Of a stretch of 64,000 bases of DNA, positions 1 through 13,225 are shown piece after piece. Each line of letters begins with the position of its first letter. Position 1 is the first letter of the stretch. Where the stretch lies: positions 124,001 to 188,000 of the forward strand of contig SAUG01000092.1 in the NCBI GenBank assembly GCA_011316305.1, written 5' to 3'. The stretch comes from Rusavskia elegans (Eukaryota > Ascomycota > Lecanoromycetes > Teloschistales > Teloschistaceae). Position numbers and translations under genes: made by a program. Below the pieces are notes generated by a model, which worked only from the letters and a program-made list of their open reading frames with translations, was not told where the DNA came from and ran no database searches.

Positions 1-1449
1 CCTTTTTAATTATATAGCCCGGGGATCCTTTATAGTTACTTACGTTTTATAAAAATTTAGGCCCGGCTATAAAAGTAGTTATAGACTAGAGAAGATATTA
101 GTAGAGACTAGATAAAATAGATAAAAGAAGTAGGATAAATACCGTTTAACAAATCTATAAAAAAAGGTTAGATAGATTCTTATTAGCTAGAAAGAAATCT
201 ATACTATTAATTATAGAGATTTTACTATTTTAACTAGGCTTCTATATATTATAGACGGTTTTAAAAAAGTTTATAAACTTTTTTACTTAGGTACTTTTCT
301 AGTTTATATACCATTTATTATCTATACTCTTATAATTACTAGTAAAATAGAGCTTTAAAATATTACTATTACTATTCGTAAAAGATAATAGAAATAGAAA
401 CTAGATTTATAGGCGTTTAGAAGCTTAAGAATTTATATCTTTATTAATATCTTTATCGATTCGAGAATATTTCGCTCGATTTTTAAAATTAGATTAAAAT
501 TAGATTACTTTTTCCGGCTTTACTTTAATAGACGTATAAGCTAATCTAGGTATACTATCGACGACGTTGAATATAATTAAAATAAAATAAATAACGACCT
601 ATATATCTAAAGACTTGTAATAAAGTATTTAGAAATAAGATACGAAACCAGGGATATAAGAAAATAAATAGGAAGTAAAAACTCTAGTAAAATAGAATAG
701 ATCCTAGAAAATACCTTTTATTTTTTAGTAACTACCCTGCTATTTAATATTTTACTTTACTTTTATTCTTTTCCTATCTATCTTCCTACTAGCGACTCTA
801 CTAGATAGTTATACTATATATATTATACTTTTAATATTAGTATTTTTACCGGACTTAGAAAAAACTATAGATTAGTATTAGTATATAGTAGTTCTCGCTA
901 AAACTCGCTAAAATTACGTATACCTACGCTATAAAGTTTAGCGTAGTTTTCAAAGGCTTAGCGTCTCTTTAATATTTACTACTTTTTATATAAACTATCG
1001 TAGTTCGCTATAGATTTTTACTCTATTATTAATTAATTACTATATAATTTCTTTCTACCGGCTAATAATTAGCGATTCTATATAGATTTCGTTTTTAAAT
1101 ATATAAGTCCTATAGTATATTACCAGTATCTAGTAGACTTGGAAGAAATTATAATTTAGCGACCTATATAAATCTCTATTTTAAACGTATAAATTACCGT
1201 TATTTTTACTATACTGACTTACTACTACAGATTACGGATTATTTTTCGTCTTCAATACTTCTAGAGGGGCTTTAAATAAATTATCGTATTCTATCGATAT
1301 AGATTTAGGAGGGGTTAGTAGATAGAAGAATATATAGATAATTAAATTCGAGAGTTTATCGAAAGTTTAATTACTATCGAACTATATTATACTACGCGAT
1401 TTACTTTAATTTAGATTAACTTAAATATTCTATAGGTACTATATTATAG
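1..1449. other. Unassigned RIP-mutated repeat sequence
   Basis: AT-rich sequence with almost no CpA or TpG. I see no readable protein frame, RNA gene or clear terminal repeat. By position it should be the outer 3' end of element A1, because the stretch to its right matches A2, but I could not align this part convincingly to A2 beyond about position 56,200. It may instead belong to another decayed repeat. Confidence 0.5.
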
Positions 1450-1775
1450 CTCGTCAACGGTCGGGTTATTTAATAACCCGATCCGGATCCGACCCGATTA
1501 AATTATATATTTAAAATATTATAATTTTAATATTATAATAAAAGTAATATATCGAAGTAATATAATTAACTTTACTACGGACTTTCTAGCTAGCGTAGTT
1601 AATTAATTAGAATTTTTTTAGTAAATTCGTATAAAAATTATACTAGCTTTATACTTTTATACTAGAGCTTAGTAGTTTTAGCGGGTCGGGTTAAATTAGC
1701 TAACCCGAGTTCGAAATCCGGTCGGGTCGGGTTAGCTAACTCGAGTTCGAAACCCGACCCGACGGCCAGTCTATC
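1450..1775. mobile_element. Short CpG-rich TIR element (MITE-like)
   Basis: About 325 bp that stand out from the surroundings by many GGTCGGGTT and AACCCGACC motifs. The left end carries CGGTCGGGTTA, and the right end carries the inverse, GTTTCGAAACCC-type sequence followed by CCCGACGGCC. Internally, GGGTTAGCTAACTCGAGTTCGAAA and a near copy form a direct duplication, and GGGTTATTTAATAACCC is a local palindrome. It interrupts sequence that otherwise aligns with A2 around 56.2 kb. Exact ends and target duplication are not resolved. The size and inverted ends suggest a non-autonomous DNA element; the superfamily is unknown. Confidence 0.55.
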
Positions 1776-3095
1776 TATATAGCTAAACTTAATAGTAATA
1801 TTCCCAATTTATAAATATCTATAAGCCGATTTAATATATTCCATATTCGGATATTGTAAATTATACGGCGGCTCGTTATCTATAACTACTTTCTATAGAT
1901 AATTTTTTCTAGTACGCGATATATTAATAGTTAGCGATAAAGCTAATACGAGCGATAGAAAAACTTATTTATATTATATTTTAACGAAAACGCTAGCTAT
2001 AAGAAACCTAGGTACTATAGAATATTAATTTTTATATTTCGGAATATTAGATAGAAAAAATATTAAAGGGCTTTTATGGAATATATAAAGGTATTATTAA
2101 GACTTTATATTATAATAATTTCTTTCTTTTCTAATTTAAACGTAGCGCCTACTAAACGGCTCTTTTAAAAGCTTAGAAATAGTTACATATTATCTTCTTC
2201 TTAAAAGATCTCGAATTTACTTAATACTATTAGAACTATTATTATTAAATTAGCATTTATATTCTATATAATCGACTCTATAGAAATTTATAATAATTAA
2301 TAGCTTTCGGGATATTAGAATTAACAGGTTAGGACTATAATATAATATATATAGAAAATAGTATCTATCGATTAAAATGTTAGAAAAAATAGAAGAGACT
2401 ATATAAAAAGATAATTATTAACTATAGATACTATTAAGAATAGGCTAGCGAGGTAAAAGGTACTAACTTAATATTTATACTATAGAAGACGAGGCGTAAA
2501 GGCTATAGAAAAATTAGATAATAAAACTCTAAAATTTAGAAAAAATTTAAAATTATAAAGTATATTATAAATATTAGATATAATAAAATCTAATAATTAA
2601 AGGATATAGTATTAAAATATATAGGCCTAGGATATTGAAATTATATAAATAGAAGATATAAAAAAAGCAAGTAGATAAAAGGTATTAAAATATATAGGTA
2701 ATAGTAGAATATATAGAAAAAAGATAAAGAAAATATATAGATAAAAAAGCTAAATCTAATTCTAACGTACCTATAATAGATATAGCTATTATCGGGCCGT
2801 AGAGCACTAGTACTAGAATACTACTATACTAATATATTAGTAGTCTATAGGGGCTTCCACCCGCGCTATCTAATTTTCTAAACATTCTCTAATTACTATC
2901 TATACGGTCTAACGCGTAACTACTATTTATAACGCGAATAGTATAAACTTCGATAATCTATTCGGTTAATATTTAGTTTTATTTAATGTTTATTAAATTC
3001 TATATATTCGGTTGTAGAATTATAGTTTGAGATAAAACTATACTATTTATCTTTCCCGAATTTTATTATATCTAATAAATGGTAAATCTAATATA
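1776..3095 (-). mobile_element. Element A1, 3' segment (interrupted copy)
   Basis: The reverse complement of this stretch aligns with 54,945-56,200 of A2 over most of its length. Examples are the blocks near 2,350-2,760 against 55,261-55,680 and near 2,840-3,080 against 54,960-55,230. At 3,095 the match breaks and B1 begins. The homology resumes at 13,226 on the far side of B1. This segment is therefore the distal part of A1, cut off from the rest by the B1 insertion. All of it is RIP-mutated. Confidence 0.75.
2360..2870 (+). pseudogene. Lysine-rich convergent ORF remnant in A1
   Basis: On the plus strand, opposite to the A1 transposase, one frame can be followed for about 170 codons. It reads as a strongly basic protein rich in Lys, Arg, Gln and Ile, with only RIP-type stops (TAA and TAG in place of likely CAA and CAG). 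Runs such as KKDKEN and RRYKKSK suggest a basic helical or coiled-coil region. The same frame exists inverted in A2 (55,240-55,680), and B1 has a basic frame in the same relative place. Function is unknown. It could be an accessory DNA-binding protein of the transposon; I do not recognise a family. Confidence 0.4.
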
Positions 3096-4339
3096 TCTAT
3101 ATTAGAAAAAATAGACTTTATCACAGTCTGTTCTTTTATAGTAATATGATATGACTTCATACTGTTACAAGATATTCAGTACGAAAATATTCGATATATC
3201 TAGCTCGTTATATTTATATTCGCCAAGATATAGGTTATAAAACAGATGAAGTTTTTTTTTATATGATTTTATTTTTAATATATATTTAACTTTGGGAATT
3301 TTTTAATATAAAATTATACTATAACTCTGCAATAATTTAATATAATGTAAAGTTATACTGGTTTTATTTTATAAAATTACGCTACTTCTAGTAATAAAAA
3401 AATAATACTTTTATAGATTATTAAAATTAACGCTCCGTCAATATTATTTTATACTAACAGTTTATATCTCTCTCTATCCGAATAGAAAGTTAGCGAGTCT
3501 ATAGAGTACCTATAGAACTTATTATTAGTAGAATACGACGAGCTATTCCGAGGATATCTTATCCGTAATTAAATATTATACTAAAACTTTATTTAGATTC
3601 CGTATATAGAATAAGTTCTAAATAAGGCAGTCGAAGTATATAACTATATAGCGAAGGCTAGAAAATAAATACCGGAATAACTACTATATCGTATAAATAC
3701 TAGACTTTCGAGAATTATCGGATATATATAACAATATATCTACGCCCTTTTTATTTTCTCTTATAATTTTATTAGTGTTTAAGCTATAGATAAAATAGGC
3801 GGCAGGGTATTTTAGTATATTCTATAGCTAGTTATTATCGGCTTCCGCTTCGACTCTTTTATAATAGATAGCTACCGGATCCTAGACCTTTTATAATAAA
3901 TAGGCGACAGATCCCGTATTATATATAAAAGCTATCGGGTCTAGTAGTATTATCTATAATATATTTAGCTAACTACTTACTTATAATATCTACCTATAAC
4001 GTCGCGGCTTACTATATTAAACCCGGATAATATTTATCGACGCTTATAAAGATAAGAGCCCCTTATAAATATAGACTATCGGTAGCTATAGTACTCTACC
4101 GCTTTAGAAAATTTTAGCGAATATTAGCGAATATTAGTATTAATAAAAAGAATAGAAGGAAGGTTATAAGGAAGGATAAAAATAATCGGATATAAAAATA
4201 CATAGTCTTAGAAAAGGTTAAAGGAATCGTTTAATATAGAGTTAGCTATATTTTAGCTAATATCGTGAACGTCTTAGAACGCTATAGTACTATAATCTAT
4301 CAGTAATATAGTTATAGTACTAGATAATATATATATCTG

Positions 4340-5340
4340 GTGTTATTAGATTAGCGGGCTATATAGAAATCTGTCTATATTACCGGGGGATATAGAATAT
4401 TTAGATTATAATATATCCTTATTAGTCTCGTCATAGTATATTAGCGATTATTACGCTAAAGCTAAGATACTCGAGACTAATAGATAAAGGCGTAGAAAAG
4501 AGTTAAAAAGAAGATATAAGGAGAAGAAAAAGAGGGAAGATAATTAGTAAGATGTTGGGGGTAATAATAATATAGCTTATTTAAAAGTAGGTCGGATTAA
4601 GCGAATCTAAAGAATTTAAAGAGTTTATAGATTATCTAATAGTATTAGTAAAGCTATTGATTATAAGGTTAAAAAGAATAAAAAAAACTCCTCTAGTAGG
4701 CGTAGATTTCCTATTACTACCGTAGGACTTAGCAGTTTTCTAAAATTAGCGCCTACTATAGGACTCCTATCTCTAAAGCTCTTACTGTAGGACCTAGATA
4801 TTTAAACCTCCGCTCAGATTTAGCCTATACTAGTGGCTGGCTGATATATAGTTAGTAATCGTTAGTTAATACTTCCTTAAGGTTTAATATATTAATACGC
4901 TTCTACCGACGCGCCTAATATTACCTCTAAATATTAAAAGTCGTACTAAAAAACTATTATATTTCATTATATTATACGTAAGAAAGCGTAAGGGAAGGCT
5001 ATATTATATAGGAGAACCGTCTATTTAGCGCTTTACCAGCTTAACGGGATTCTACTATAGCGCCCTAATAAAGCCTAATATAATTAAATACGTGCTTAAT
5101 ATCTAATATAATCTATAGTACTATACGGAATAAAGGGTAGGAGTACTAGAATCGAACGATATAAGCTATAGTTAAAATATAAGGTTAGCTGAAGGTATAT
5201 TATAGATAAAAATAGTAGATTTAAAAGGGCTGCGGAGGAAGATAATAAAGAGAAAAAGGAGGAAGAAAATAAGGAGAAGGAAGTAGAGGATAAAAAGGTA
5301 GAAGTATTATAAAAGATGCTGTAAAGCGCTTAAATATACT
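4340..5340 (+). pseudogene. Lys/Arg-rich convergent ORF remnant in B1
   Basis: Plus-strand frame, antiparallel to the transposase of the same element. It shows long basic runs (RRRKELKRRYKEKKK near 4,480-4,540, and EDNKEKKEEENKEKEVEDKK near 5,240-5,300) that look like charged coiled coils. Stops are TAA or TAG of RIP type, and at least one frame change is needed. It occupies the same place as the lysine-rich frame in element A. No domain is recognised. It may be a second transposon protein or a captured gene fragment. Confidence 0.4.
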
Positions 5341-6099
5341 TTGGATCTCCTATTTACTTATATTAGCAATACTATTTCGATTATCTATAGACAATATTAA
5401 TATTCTTATTTATCTTCGAAGATCTCCTGTTAGCTCTGTAAAGGAGTTATTTAAAGCTTAAAAGAAGTAGAAGGAGATTCCTATCGATTTTAATACAAAA
5501 AAACGATTATCGAATAGGTATTAGAATATTTTACCTTATTTTATAGATATATAAGTAGCGGCTATAATAGGCGTCGGACGTATATACTCGAAAGCGATCA
5601 TTTAAGAGAAAAAAGCGATCGGTATATAGTAATAAAAATAAATTAGATATATATAGAAGATACCCGGTACTAAAAAGAAATTAGAAAAGTTAGATGAAAA
5701 AGAAGTAGAAAGAGCGACCCGTTAGAAAATATTACTAATATTATAATATCGGCTCCATCAAGTAAGGTTATTTCTTCACGAATTTATATAGTCGCCTAAA
5801 TAGGTATCTAAATATAATAGTTTTTGGGTATAGAAAAAGACTTGGTTATTTACTCGCTAGTATTAAAACGTAGAACTATTAACTCTAATATTATATCTAT
5901 ACCTATACCTTATAAATAAATTTAAACGAAACTATATAAACTGGATTTTATAATTATAATAAAGAAATAAATCGCCGCTAATATTAAGTAAAAGAATAGT
6001 ACCGTTCGGCTTAGTCTTTTCCTGTATACTAACTATATAGTTCTTTCGAGCCCCGATACTTAGGAGCCCTATAATTATTATTATCTTTAATTACCGTTT

Positions 6100-9000
6100 A
6101 TACTGGATCTTAAGTACTGGATTTTTTTCTTTAACGGAATCCAGTAAAGCTATCCTTATAAAGAATATCCTCCTAGCTATAGTAAATTTATATAGGAAGA
6201 TACCCTCGATATATTCTAAGTATCTACCCGTAAAGGAAATAAAATCCCCGGTTTTAAAAATAATACGGTATTTAGAAGCCCTAACCAGATTATTAGTCTT
6301 CTTATTTTCTTTCTTTATTTCTAATATAATAGAATAGATAGGAAGAGAGATAGTAATATCTACGGCTTAGGTAGATATTAGAAAATAACGGGTACTTATA
6401 GATCGGTAAAGGAAAATTTAATATACTATTAAATACGGGTTCTAGATAGTATAATATTAGGCTCGTAGTAGTCCTATATATACGCGTTACGGAACTATAA
6501 AGAGAACTCTTTATTATCTATAGAAGAGGCAGATTAGGTTAGTAAACTATAGTACTGTTTAATATAGCTTAGTCGTATATATTTAATAGCGATAGGATAT
6601 ATATACTCTTTATCTTTAACCGTTATAATTTTAGCTTTATCGGATTATAGTATAATAGAGTTATTTAAAAGAAATTCGGACTACTCTAATAATAGTAATA
6701 AAATACTAAGTAATAAAAGATATTATTAGTAAATTAACTTTATATAAACCGATATTATGAGCTCTATCTCTAGATATAAACCGGTAAAAAGGAATTTAAA
6801 ATATTACTAGAGGTTTTCCTTTATTAAAAGAGCTTTAACGATATTATACTTATTAGTTTTAAGGACGGCGAGCTTATATCCTCTTTACCTATTAGCTATA
6901 AGAAAAGAGGAAAAGGGATAGAAATATACTAATATTTATTTTCGCTAGTAAAAGTAGTATAATTATTAGGGGTAGTATATTTTTTAGTAACGTCTCTATA
7001 GTAAAATATAATATAGATATTAGGCTGCGCTATTATATTTCAATAGAAGTAGGCTTTCTTACTACTTTCGATATCGATTATAAAGGTTTCGGCTAATTAG
7101 TCGAGATAAGTAAAATTTCGTAGAAGCCGATTACTTCGGTCGCTATTAGCGTTACTAATATAGAAAAGCTTATTATCGAAATCGTAGGAATTTTAATAGG
7201 AAAGGGCCGCTAGTATATTAGAGTATTAGAAAGCAGGACTTTTATAGCTATAGTAGAAAGTTAGGATAACTATAAGAAATACGTATTTATAAAGGAACTT
7301 CGGCTGATATTATAAGTAATAAAATTACTATATTACTTTTAGTAATATTAGTATAGTATTATATAATACAGTTAAATATATCGAGACCGAGCTTATAAGT
7401 AATTATAGCTTTAACAGCGTTATAATATACTAACTGGATATATTCAGGTTTTAGCTAGGTCTTTAGAATTATTAGGAAAATAATAGAAAATCTAGTATAT
7501 TCCTATATACGAAAACTTTATAAATAATATATTAGACTTTGTAGAAATAGGAAAGCTTTTTTAAATCAGTAACTCGGTTAAAAACGAAGTAGAACTATCC
7601 AGATATTACCTCGAAGCTCTATATAAAAGGTAATCTGAACTCTAAAGGTTAGGATAGTATTAAATAAAATATATTAAGACTACTTAGTAATCCCTACGTA
7701 TTTAGAATAGGCGGTATCTGCAGGTCTAGAGCAGACGAGGTCTAGTAATAGCGTAATATTAAGTAATAGGGTTAATTTAGGTTTTATACCTAAAGAATTA
7801 GTCGCGTCTTCTTATATATTAAAAGGAAAAACCTACCGAATCTATTAAAATAAATATTTTCCTTAAATTAACTAGTCTTTGCGATAATATTACCTTTTTC
7901 TCGTTTATATCGCAGCCGATAATATAGTCTTATATTAACTCGGATATTAAATAGGAAGGTTAGCCCGTTACTCGTTTATTACTATATATTTACTAAAACT
8001 ACGAATAGCCTTAAGACCTGGTATATCTGCTATAAACGCTATAATATAGACGTAGACTCTCGTCTTTTATCTATCGATAGTTATTAAATAGCTTTAGTCT
8101 AGTATCGATAGGCCTGACTACAGACTTTAAATAATATCAGAAAAACTAGCACTATAGGATCTAAGAATTAATGGAGTAATATTAACTATATCTATATATT
8201 TAGCAGTATATAATAAAAGAATAATCTAAATATTATTACGTACCTTCTTTTTCTTTTTTGCTATTTAAGGGTAGTAATAGTTATATAGACTCCTATTAAT
8301 AATCAGTATATATTACGGTATAGGCTAATAAAAACCAATAGTGGAATAGATAATATCTTTTCTCTTATATATATTAAAAGGTGCTCCCTACCGTAATATA
8401 CGAGTTCTAATTCTCTACGAAGCGGCGGTAATAGCTATAAAAGGCTAAAATTTCTTATTAATATAGTATTACGAACTAAATATCTGGATTTATATTTAGT
8501 TAGCTAGAAACCAGGGCCTTCGTACCAATAATCGAAGATAATATCCTTATACCTTTTAATAATATAAGCTTTAAAAATAACGTAGAACTAGTTATCCGCT
8601 AAGTAAAGCTCGTTCGGGGTTTATCTCTGGTTAAAATTAAGAATATAGATATAACTTCTAAACGCGAATAGATATTTTTCTATTAGCTATTTATAATAAG
8701 GTAAAGTCCTTTCTAATAGTATAGACTCTGTTTATATAATTCTAATTACTTAACTAATATTCGTATTCTGTATTAATATATTTTAAGCTAATAATATCGG
8801 AAGGAAAGATTAGGGAACTTTTTAAATACCTCGTAAATTACCTGGAATATAAGAGGATTAGAGTAGTCTATATATTTAAATAATAAAACTCCCTTAGTTT
8901 ATAAATAAAATAAGCTATACTAATATATATTTAGAATCGAAACTAAAAGAAAGAAATAATAACGCGGAATAGTTTAATCGGATTAAAAAAATAAATAGAA

Positions 9001-9200
9001 CTACGCGGTATCGGAAAAATACCCTAATTATAAAATAGTTAAACTATTTTAGCGGCGTTTATAGTAGGTAATTTTTATACTTTTAAATTAATATCCCGCC
9101 GTTATAATAGGATAAGGGGAAACTACTATTTAATATATTTCTTAAATATTATAATAGACTTCGGAAGGCTTTATAATAGCTATATACTATCGCCGAAAAG
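6100..9200 (-). pseudogene. Transposase remnant of B1
   Basis: Broken reading frame on the minus strand, parallel to 31,600-34,800 in B2. The most telling block is at about 8,281-8,345, where the minus strand reads LYRNIY, a RIP stop, then LLIGVY. This motif recurs in A2, B2 and E. A second block near 8,085-8,165 corresponds to the FGPYSASFNNV block of B2. Arrangement and motifs recall the large transposases of Plavaka/CACTA-like elements in fungi, which excise the element by acting on its terminal repeats. That family name is an inference from remembered motifs, not a search. Many in-frame TAA and TAG codons make it non-functional. Confidence 0.55.
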
Positions 9201-12200
9201 CCCGAAAACTTCTAATAGGCTTTAATATTAATAGCGCGTAATACTAGTAACCTTATACTATATCTTAAGTACTATAGTAAACGGTAATAGGGGCTATTTC
9301 GACCGCTAATATTCGGGTATTATAGTAGTACTACTATAATATATAGGCAGGGGTATTTTTGCTTTTGGCCTTGTTATAATATCCTCGTTATCTTTATCTT
9401 TATCGGAGAACTCTGCCTTTATTAGAAGTTTATCGTTATTTACCGGGGGGGAAATATCTTCCTTATTATTTTTAAAAATAAGATCCGAAAAGTCTGTAGT
9501 AATATTATCCTAGCTATCGTAGATATAGTTAAATACCGGTATAAGCGGGTTATTATTAGGAGCGTTTTTAATAGTATTAAATAAGTCGTTAGATATAAAT
9601 ATAGTTATACTTCTTCTACTTTCGGTAATAATATTAAAAAGTAATATCGATCGATAGTAGACGGTTAATATAAGTTCTATATCGTATTACTACTTATTAT
9701 CAGTTACTAGTCTAGTAAGGAATTAACGCTATAGTAGAGGTATATACTAAATATGTAAATGCTACTAGCTATAAAGATATAACCTTTTACTAGGAAGTTA
9801 AATACGTCTCTATAGCTGCGAGGCTAGACTAGTTAACTAGCTATACTTCTTATCGCTATAGTTGCCTAAAAAGATCCTAAGATTTTAAGATATTGGAAAA
9901 TCTAGAGGAACTCGATAGAACTTATTAGAAAGGATACTGGGATCGATTAAAGAAGTAGGGACCTAAAGGAAAGAAAGGTAGGAATAGCTCGGGGATAATC
10001 CGAAGGAGCTTATATAATTACGGAATTTTATAGGCTGCTAATATAGATTAGTGAGGTTTTAAATCGTTAAAATAAATATGGAAATCTGCTAAATAGTATA
10101 AATAAGTATATATAAACAAGTCTTATAGGGGCTTTCGAAGTATACGAAATAGTTAAGTCCTATAGTAAGGAATAGATATATATTTTAATATCGAAATCGG
10201 AAGCCTCCTAAATATACGAAACTAACCAAGTTCTATAATAGGCGAAATAGTATAGGCTACTTATATTCTGCTTAGATATTTATCGGCTATCTATTTATTG
10301 CTATACCTTTTTTAATAGTTATAGATATTAATATCTAACTACGATACTGCTCTAAGAGTACCCTAAACGTTAGAAAGAAACCTTTTTTTTATTAGATATT
10401 ATAGCGTACTACGATCGGGATCCGGTATAAAATAATAGGACCTAATAGAAAGATTAGCGATCGGCCTAGGAAAGGACTTCCTGGATTCTATAAACCTTGA
10501 CCTTAATACTTTAACCTACCCGAACTCGCCCTAAAAGACAAGTATACGTATAGTATATTATAGATATAATTAAAAAAGGGTAGTTAGTAATATTCGGAAT
10601 TGTAAGTTAAAATTTAAGGTTTAGTAGTAGTAATTTAAGATATAACGTGGATATATTAATATAGCGAGGCTAGGACTTAGTAATAGTATATAAAATCGCT
10701 TAGTCCCCGCCCTGCTAACTATTTCTTTCTTTAATACTTTATTACTGCCCTTTATTGTATATCTTTATCGAGTCTCTTATCGCTACTTTTAACCTTACTT
10801 ATTTACTCATAATCGTACGGTTTCTCCTTCTATCTATAAGGATCTCTTTTAGCGATATCCGGTAATAGGATAAAAAATAGCTCTAGTACCTATAAATCTT
10901 AGATCTCTAAACTATTGGTTAATCCTATTTCTAGTCGATCCGGTTTATTTTATAAGTAAGAAGTTAATAAAGATAATAAGCTTCAGACGTAGAAACTTAG
11001 TTCTACTAGTCTATTTAATAGTAACGACGATAAAGTATTCTAATAGGTAAAGAAGCGTAAATATAATAGGGGCTTATTTCTATTAACTCCTAAAAAGAAA
11101 TAACGTCGACTTAATTAAGATACTTAAAAGCGGGAGTTTATTAAATTTTAAGTCTAGTATAATACCGAATATATTTTAAATTAATCCGAAAGTAATTCGG
11201 ATTCTCTAATATCGCCTTTAAAAATCTAATAATAAGCCCGCCTCGATTATACCCGCCTAGCTAAAGCTAAAAAGTAAATAACTTTCTAATCTACTTCGAA
11301 TATTAAAATACCTAAACCGAGAGCCTTAAAGCAGACTCTAAAGAAAACCGCCTCGAAAAATTCTAACTCTAAAGGTTGTTTATAATTTTAAACTATTAAA
11401 GATACAAGCAATAACGCTAGAGATAAAACTACTTTTATCGATAGTAGTCGCCGCGGTATAAGCTATATATATTCCCCTTTACCGCTGCTATAGCTAATAA
11501 TTATCTTTTATAGTCTATATCTACTATTAGTAGTTGTAAGACTCTATATAAAGACGGTACCTAGTAGAATAACCTTTTTTAAGCCTAGGACCCTAGTACT
11601 AGTAAATCTAATAAACCCTTTCTATCTAAGCCTATACCTATTAAATAATAGAAATCCCGATTTATAAAAGAACCCGAAATATATATAAAGAAACTCTAGA
11701 TCGAATATTATATTTATTTCCTACTCTATCTTTATTTTAATAACCTCGCAGAGCTAATTACCGGTATAAAGGGCCCTAATATTAATATATTAGATTAGGA
11801 ATAGAAGTAATCGGCGCTAAAGATTAACTAGTATACTTCGAATTAGAAGCGGACGTATATAGATATTATAGAACTATAGACCTATTAGCTATATTCTTTA
11901 CTCGTCTATAAACTTATATCTTCGCAGGTTATAGTTAAATAGTACTTGATTAAAGATACCTAGAAGATTATTAGCGGGATAAACTAAGTCCGGGGTCTAG
12001 TATCTATATTCGCTAGTATATATAGTCCCTTGTCTTTTACCTTTATCTTCTCGTTCGCCGCTAAGGTCGTCGATATTATAAAGACTGCCAGGCTTTCTAA
12101 AAAGGCCTTCTAAATATTTTAAAGTATATATTCTATAGTTTTAAAGTTTTATTTTTTCCGATACCCTTTACTATAATCTCTACCGGCTAACTACTATATA

Positions 12201-12730
12201 GATATTTATACTAATTCCGCCGCTTATATTAAGCGGATAATAGATTAGGCTACTAATAAAAATAGGCTTCGGGATTATTCAAATAGCCGCGATAATATAT
12301 TATTTAAAATAGAAACTTCCGAGAAGTTCAAATTAATAGTAAAAGACTTATAGGGGATTACCGCTAAACCTCGCCGCGGTAAAAAGACCGTTAAAGATAT
12401 CCTATTACCTAACCAAAATAAAGACTTTATATAGTTCGGTAAAAAACCTAAGGATACTGGATCTGAAGTTAGAGATAATAGTAACTAATAATACGATACG
12501 ATACGATATAATATATTACGTTCTCGCGCGTTATCGCTAGCTCCGACTCGTTTTAGGATTTCGGTAGTAATTTAGACTTAGGATTATAGGACTTTAGGAC
12601 AAGTAATAGCCCTAGATTACTACTCTACTAGATAGCTTATAGTCAGGTTTATAAAATAAATATCCGGTTTCCACTACTTTCTACTACTTTTATTTAGACC
12701 CTTCTACTATTTATATTTAGATAACGGGTT
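9201..12730 (-). other. B1 5' third, uncharacterised coding-like region
   Basis: This part precedes the transposase in B1 and aligns with 27,850-31,600 of B2. Conservation between the two copies is even and includes GC-richer blocks, which fits former coding sequence. I could not follow one frame for long or recognise a domain. It may hold the N-terminal part of the transposase or a separate first ORF. Confidence 0.4.
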
Positions 12731-12927
12731 ATTTACTGTTATATTCATAGGAATATCTAATGTAGCCGATGTCTTTACATTATAATACCCCTACGTCTAT
12801 AGTCCTACAAGCTAGTTTAATACCGCTATAATAAGGCAGTTAAATCTTCTACTTATAAATTTATATAGATATCTAATAGTTTGGATAAATATAGAAATTT
12901 AAGAAGGAGAAGAGGAATTAGCTTAGT

Positions 12928-12956
12928 ACTGATATTATAATTATACTAATATCAGT
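12928..12956. repeat. Perfect 10-bp inverted repeat (hairpin)
   Basis: ACTGATATTA and TAATATCAGT are exact reverse complements separated by nine bases. It lies in the less mutated subterminal part of B1, about 270 bp inside its 5' end. It could be a subterminal binding site for the transposase, but one occurrence cannot show this. Confidence 0.5.
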
Positions 12957-13225
12957 TTAATATATACTTTTTCCTAATATAATATGACTTTATAGTATAA
13001 CGTCGAAGATAATATTAGTTTAAAGAGCTAATATAATAGATTATAAGTTAGTTAAATCAATAAGCTATAAATAACTTAATATTTAAAATAATATTTTGTC
13101 TACTACAAACTCGAATATCATTTCTAGTAGTTTTAAAATTGAGACAACGTGCTTTTTAATATTGAGTAACTTTATACCTATTCAGCATCAAGATAATATC
13201 ATTATACCGGTAGCGGCCCCTAAGG

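Larger units (their letters stand above)
3096..13225 (-). mobile_element. Element B1, ~10.1-kb TIR transposon, RIP-inactivated
   Basis: Minus-strand copy of family B. Its 5' end (at 13,225) reads CCTTAGGGGCCGCTACCGG on the minus strand, almost identical to the start of B2 at 27,596, and is flanked by TA. The 3' end is placed near 3,096 because element A1 breaks there and resumes at 13,226. The 3' terminal repeat itself is poorly preserved (TATATTAGAAAA). Colinear matches to B2 run the whole length, for instance 12,001-12,180 with 28,662-28,830, 9,600-9,830 with 31,000-31,180, 8,085-8,420 with 32,440-32,740, and 3,870-4,000 with 37,450-37,640. The outer 350-500 bp at each end keep more CpA and TpG than the interior. 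Confidence 0.75.

Noticed and set aside
3601..5340. Host gene with introns between C1-type repeat and the B1 transposase
   Set aside because: The stretch aligns with the 3' part of B2 near 37.5 kb and shares its RIP pattern, so it belongs to the transposon.
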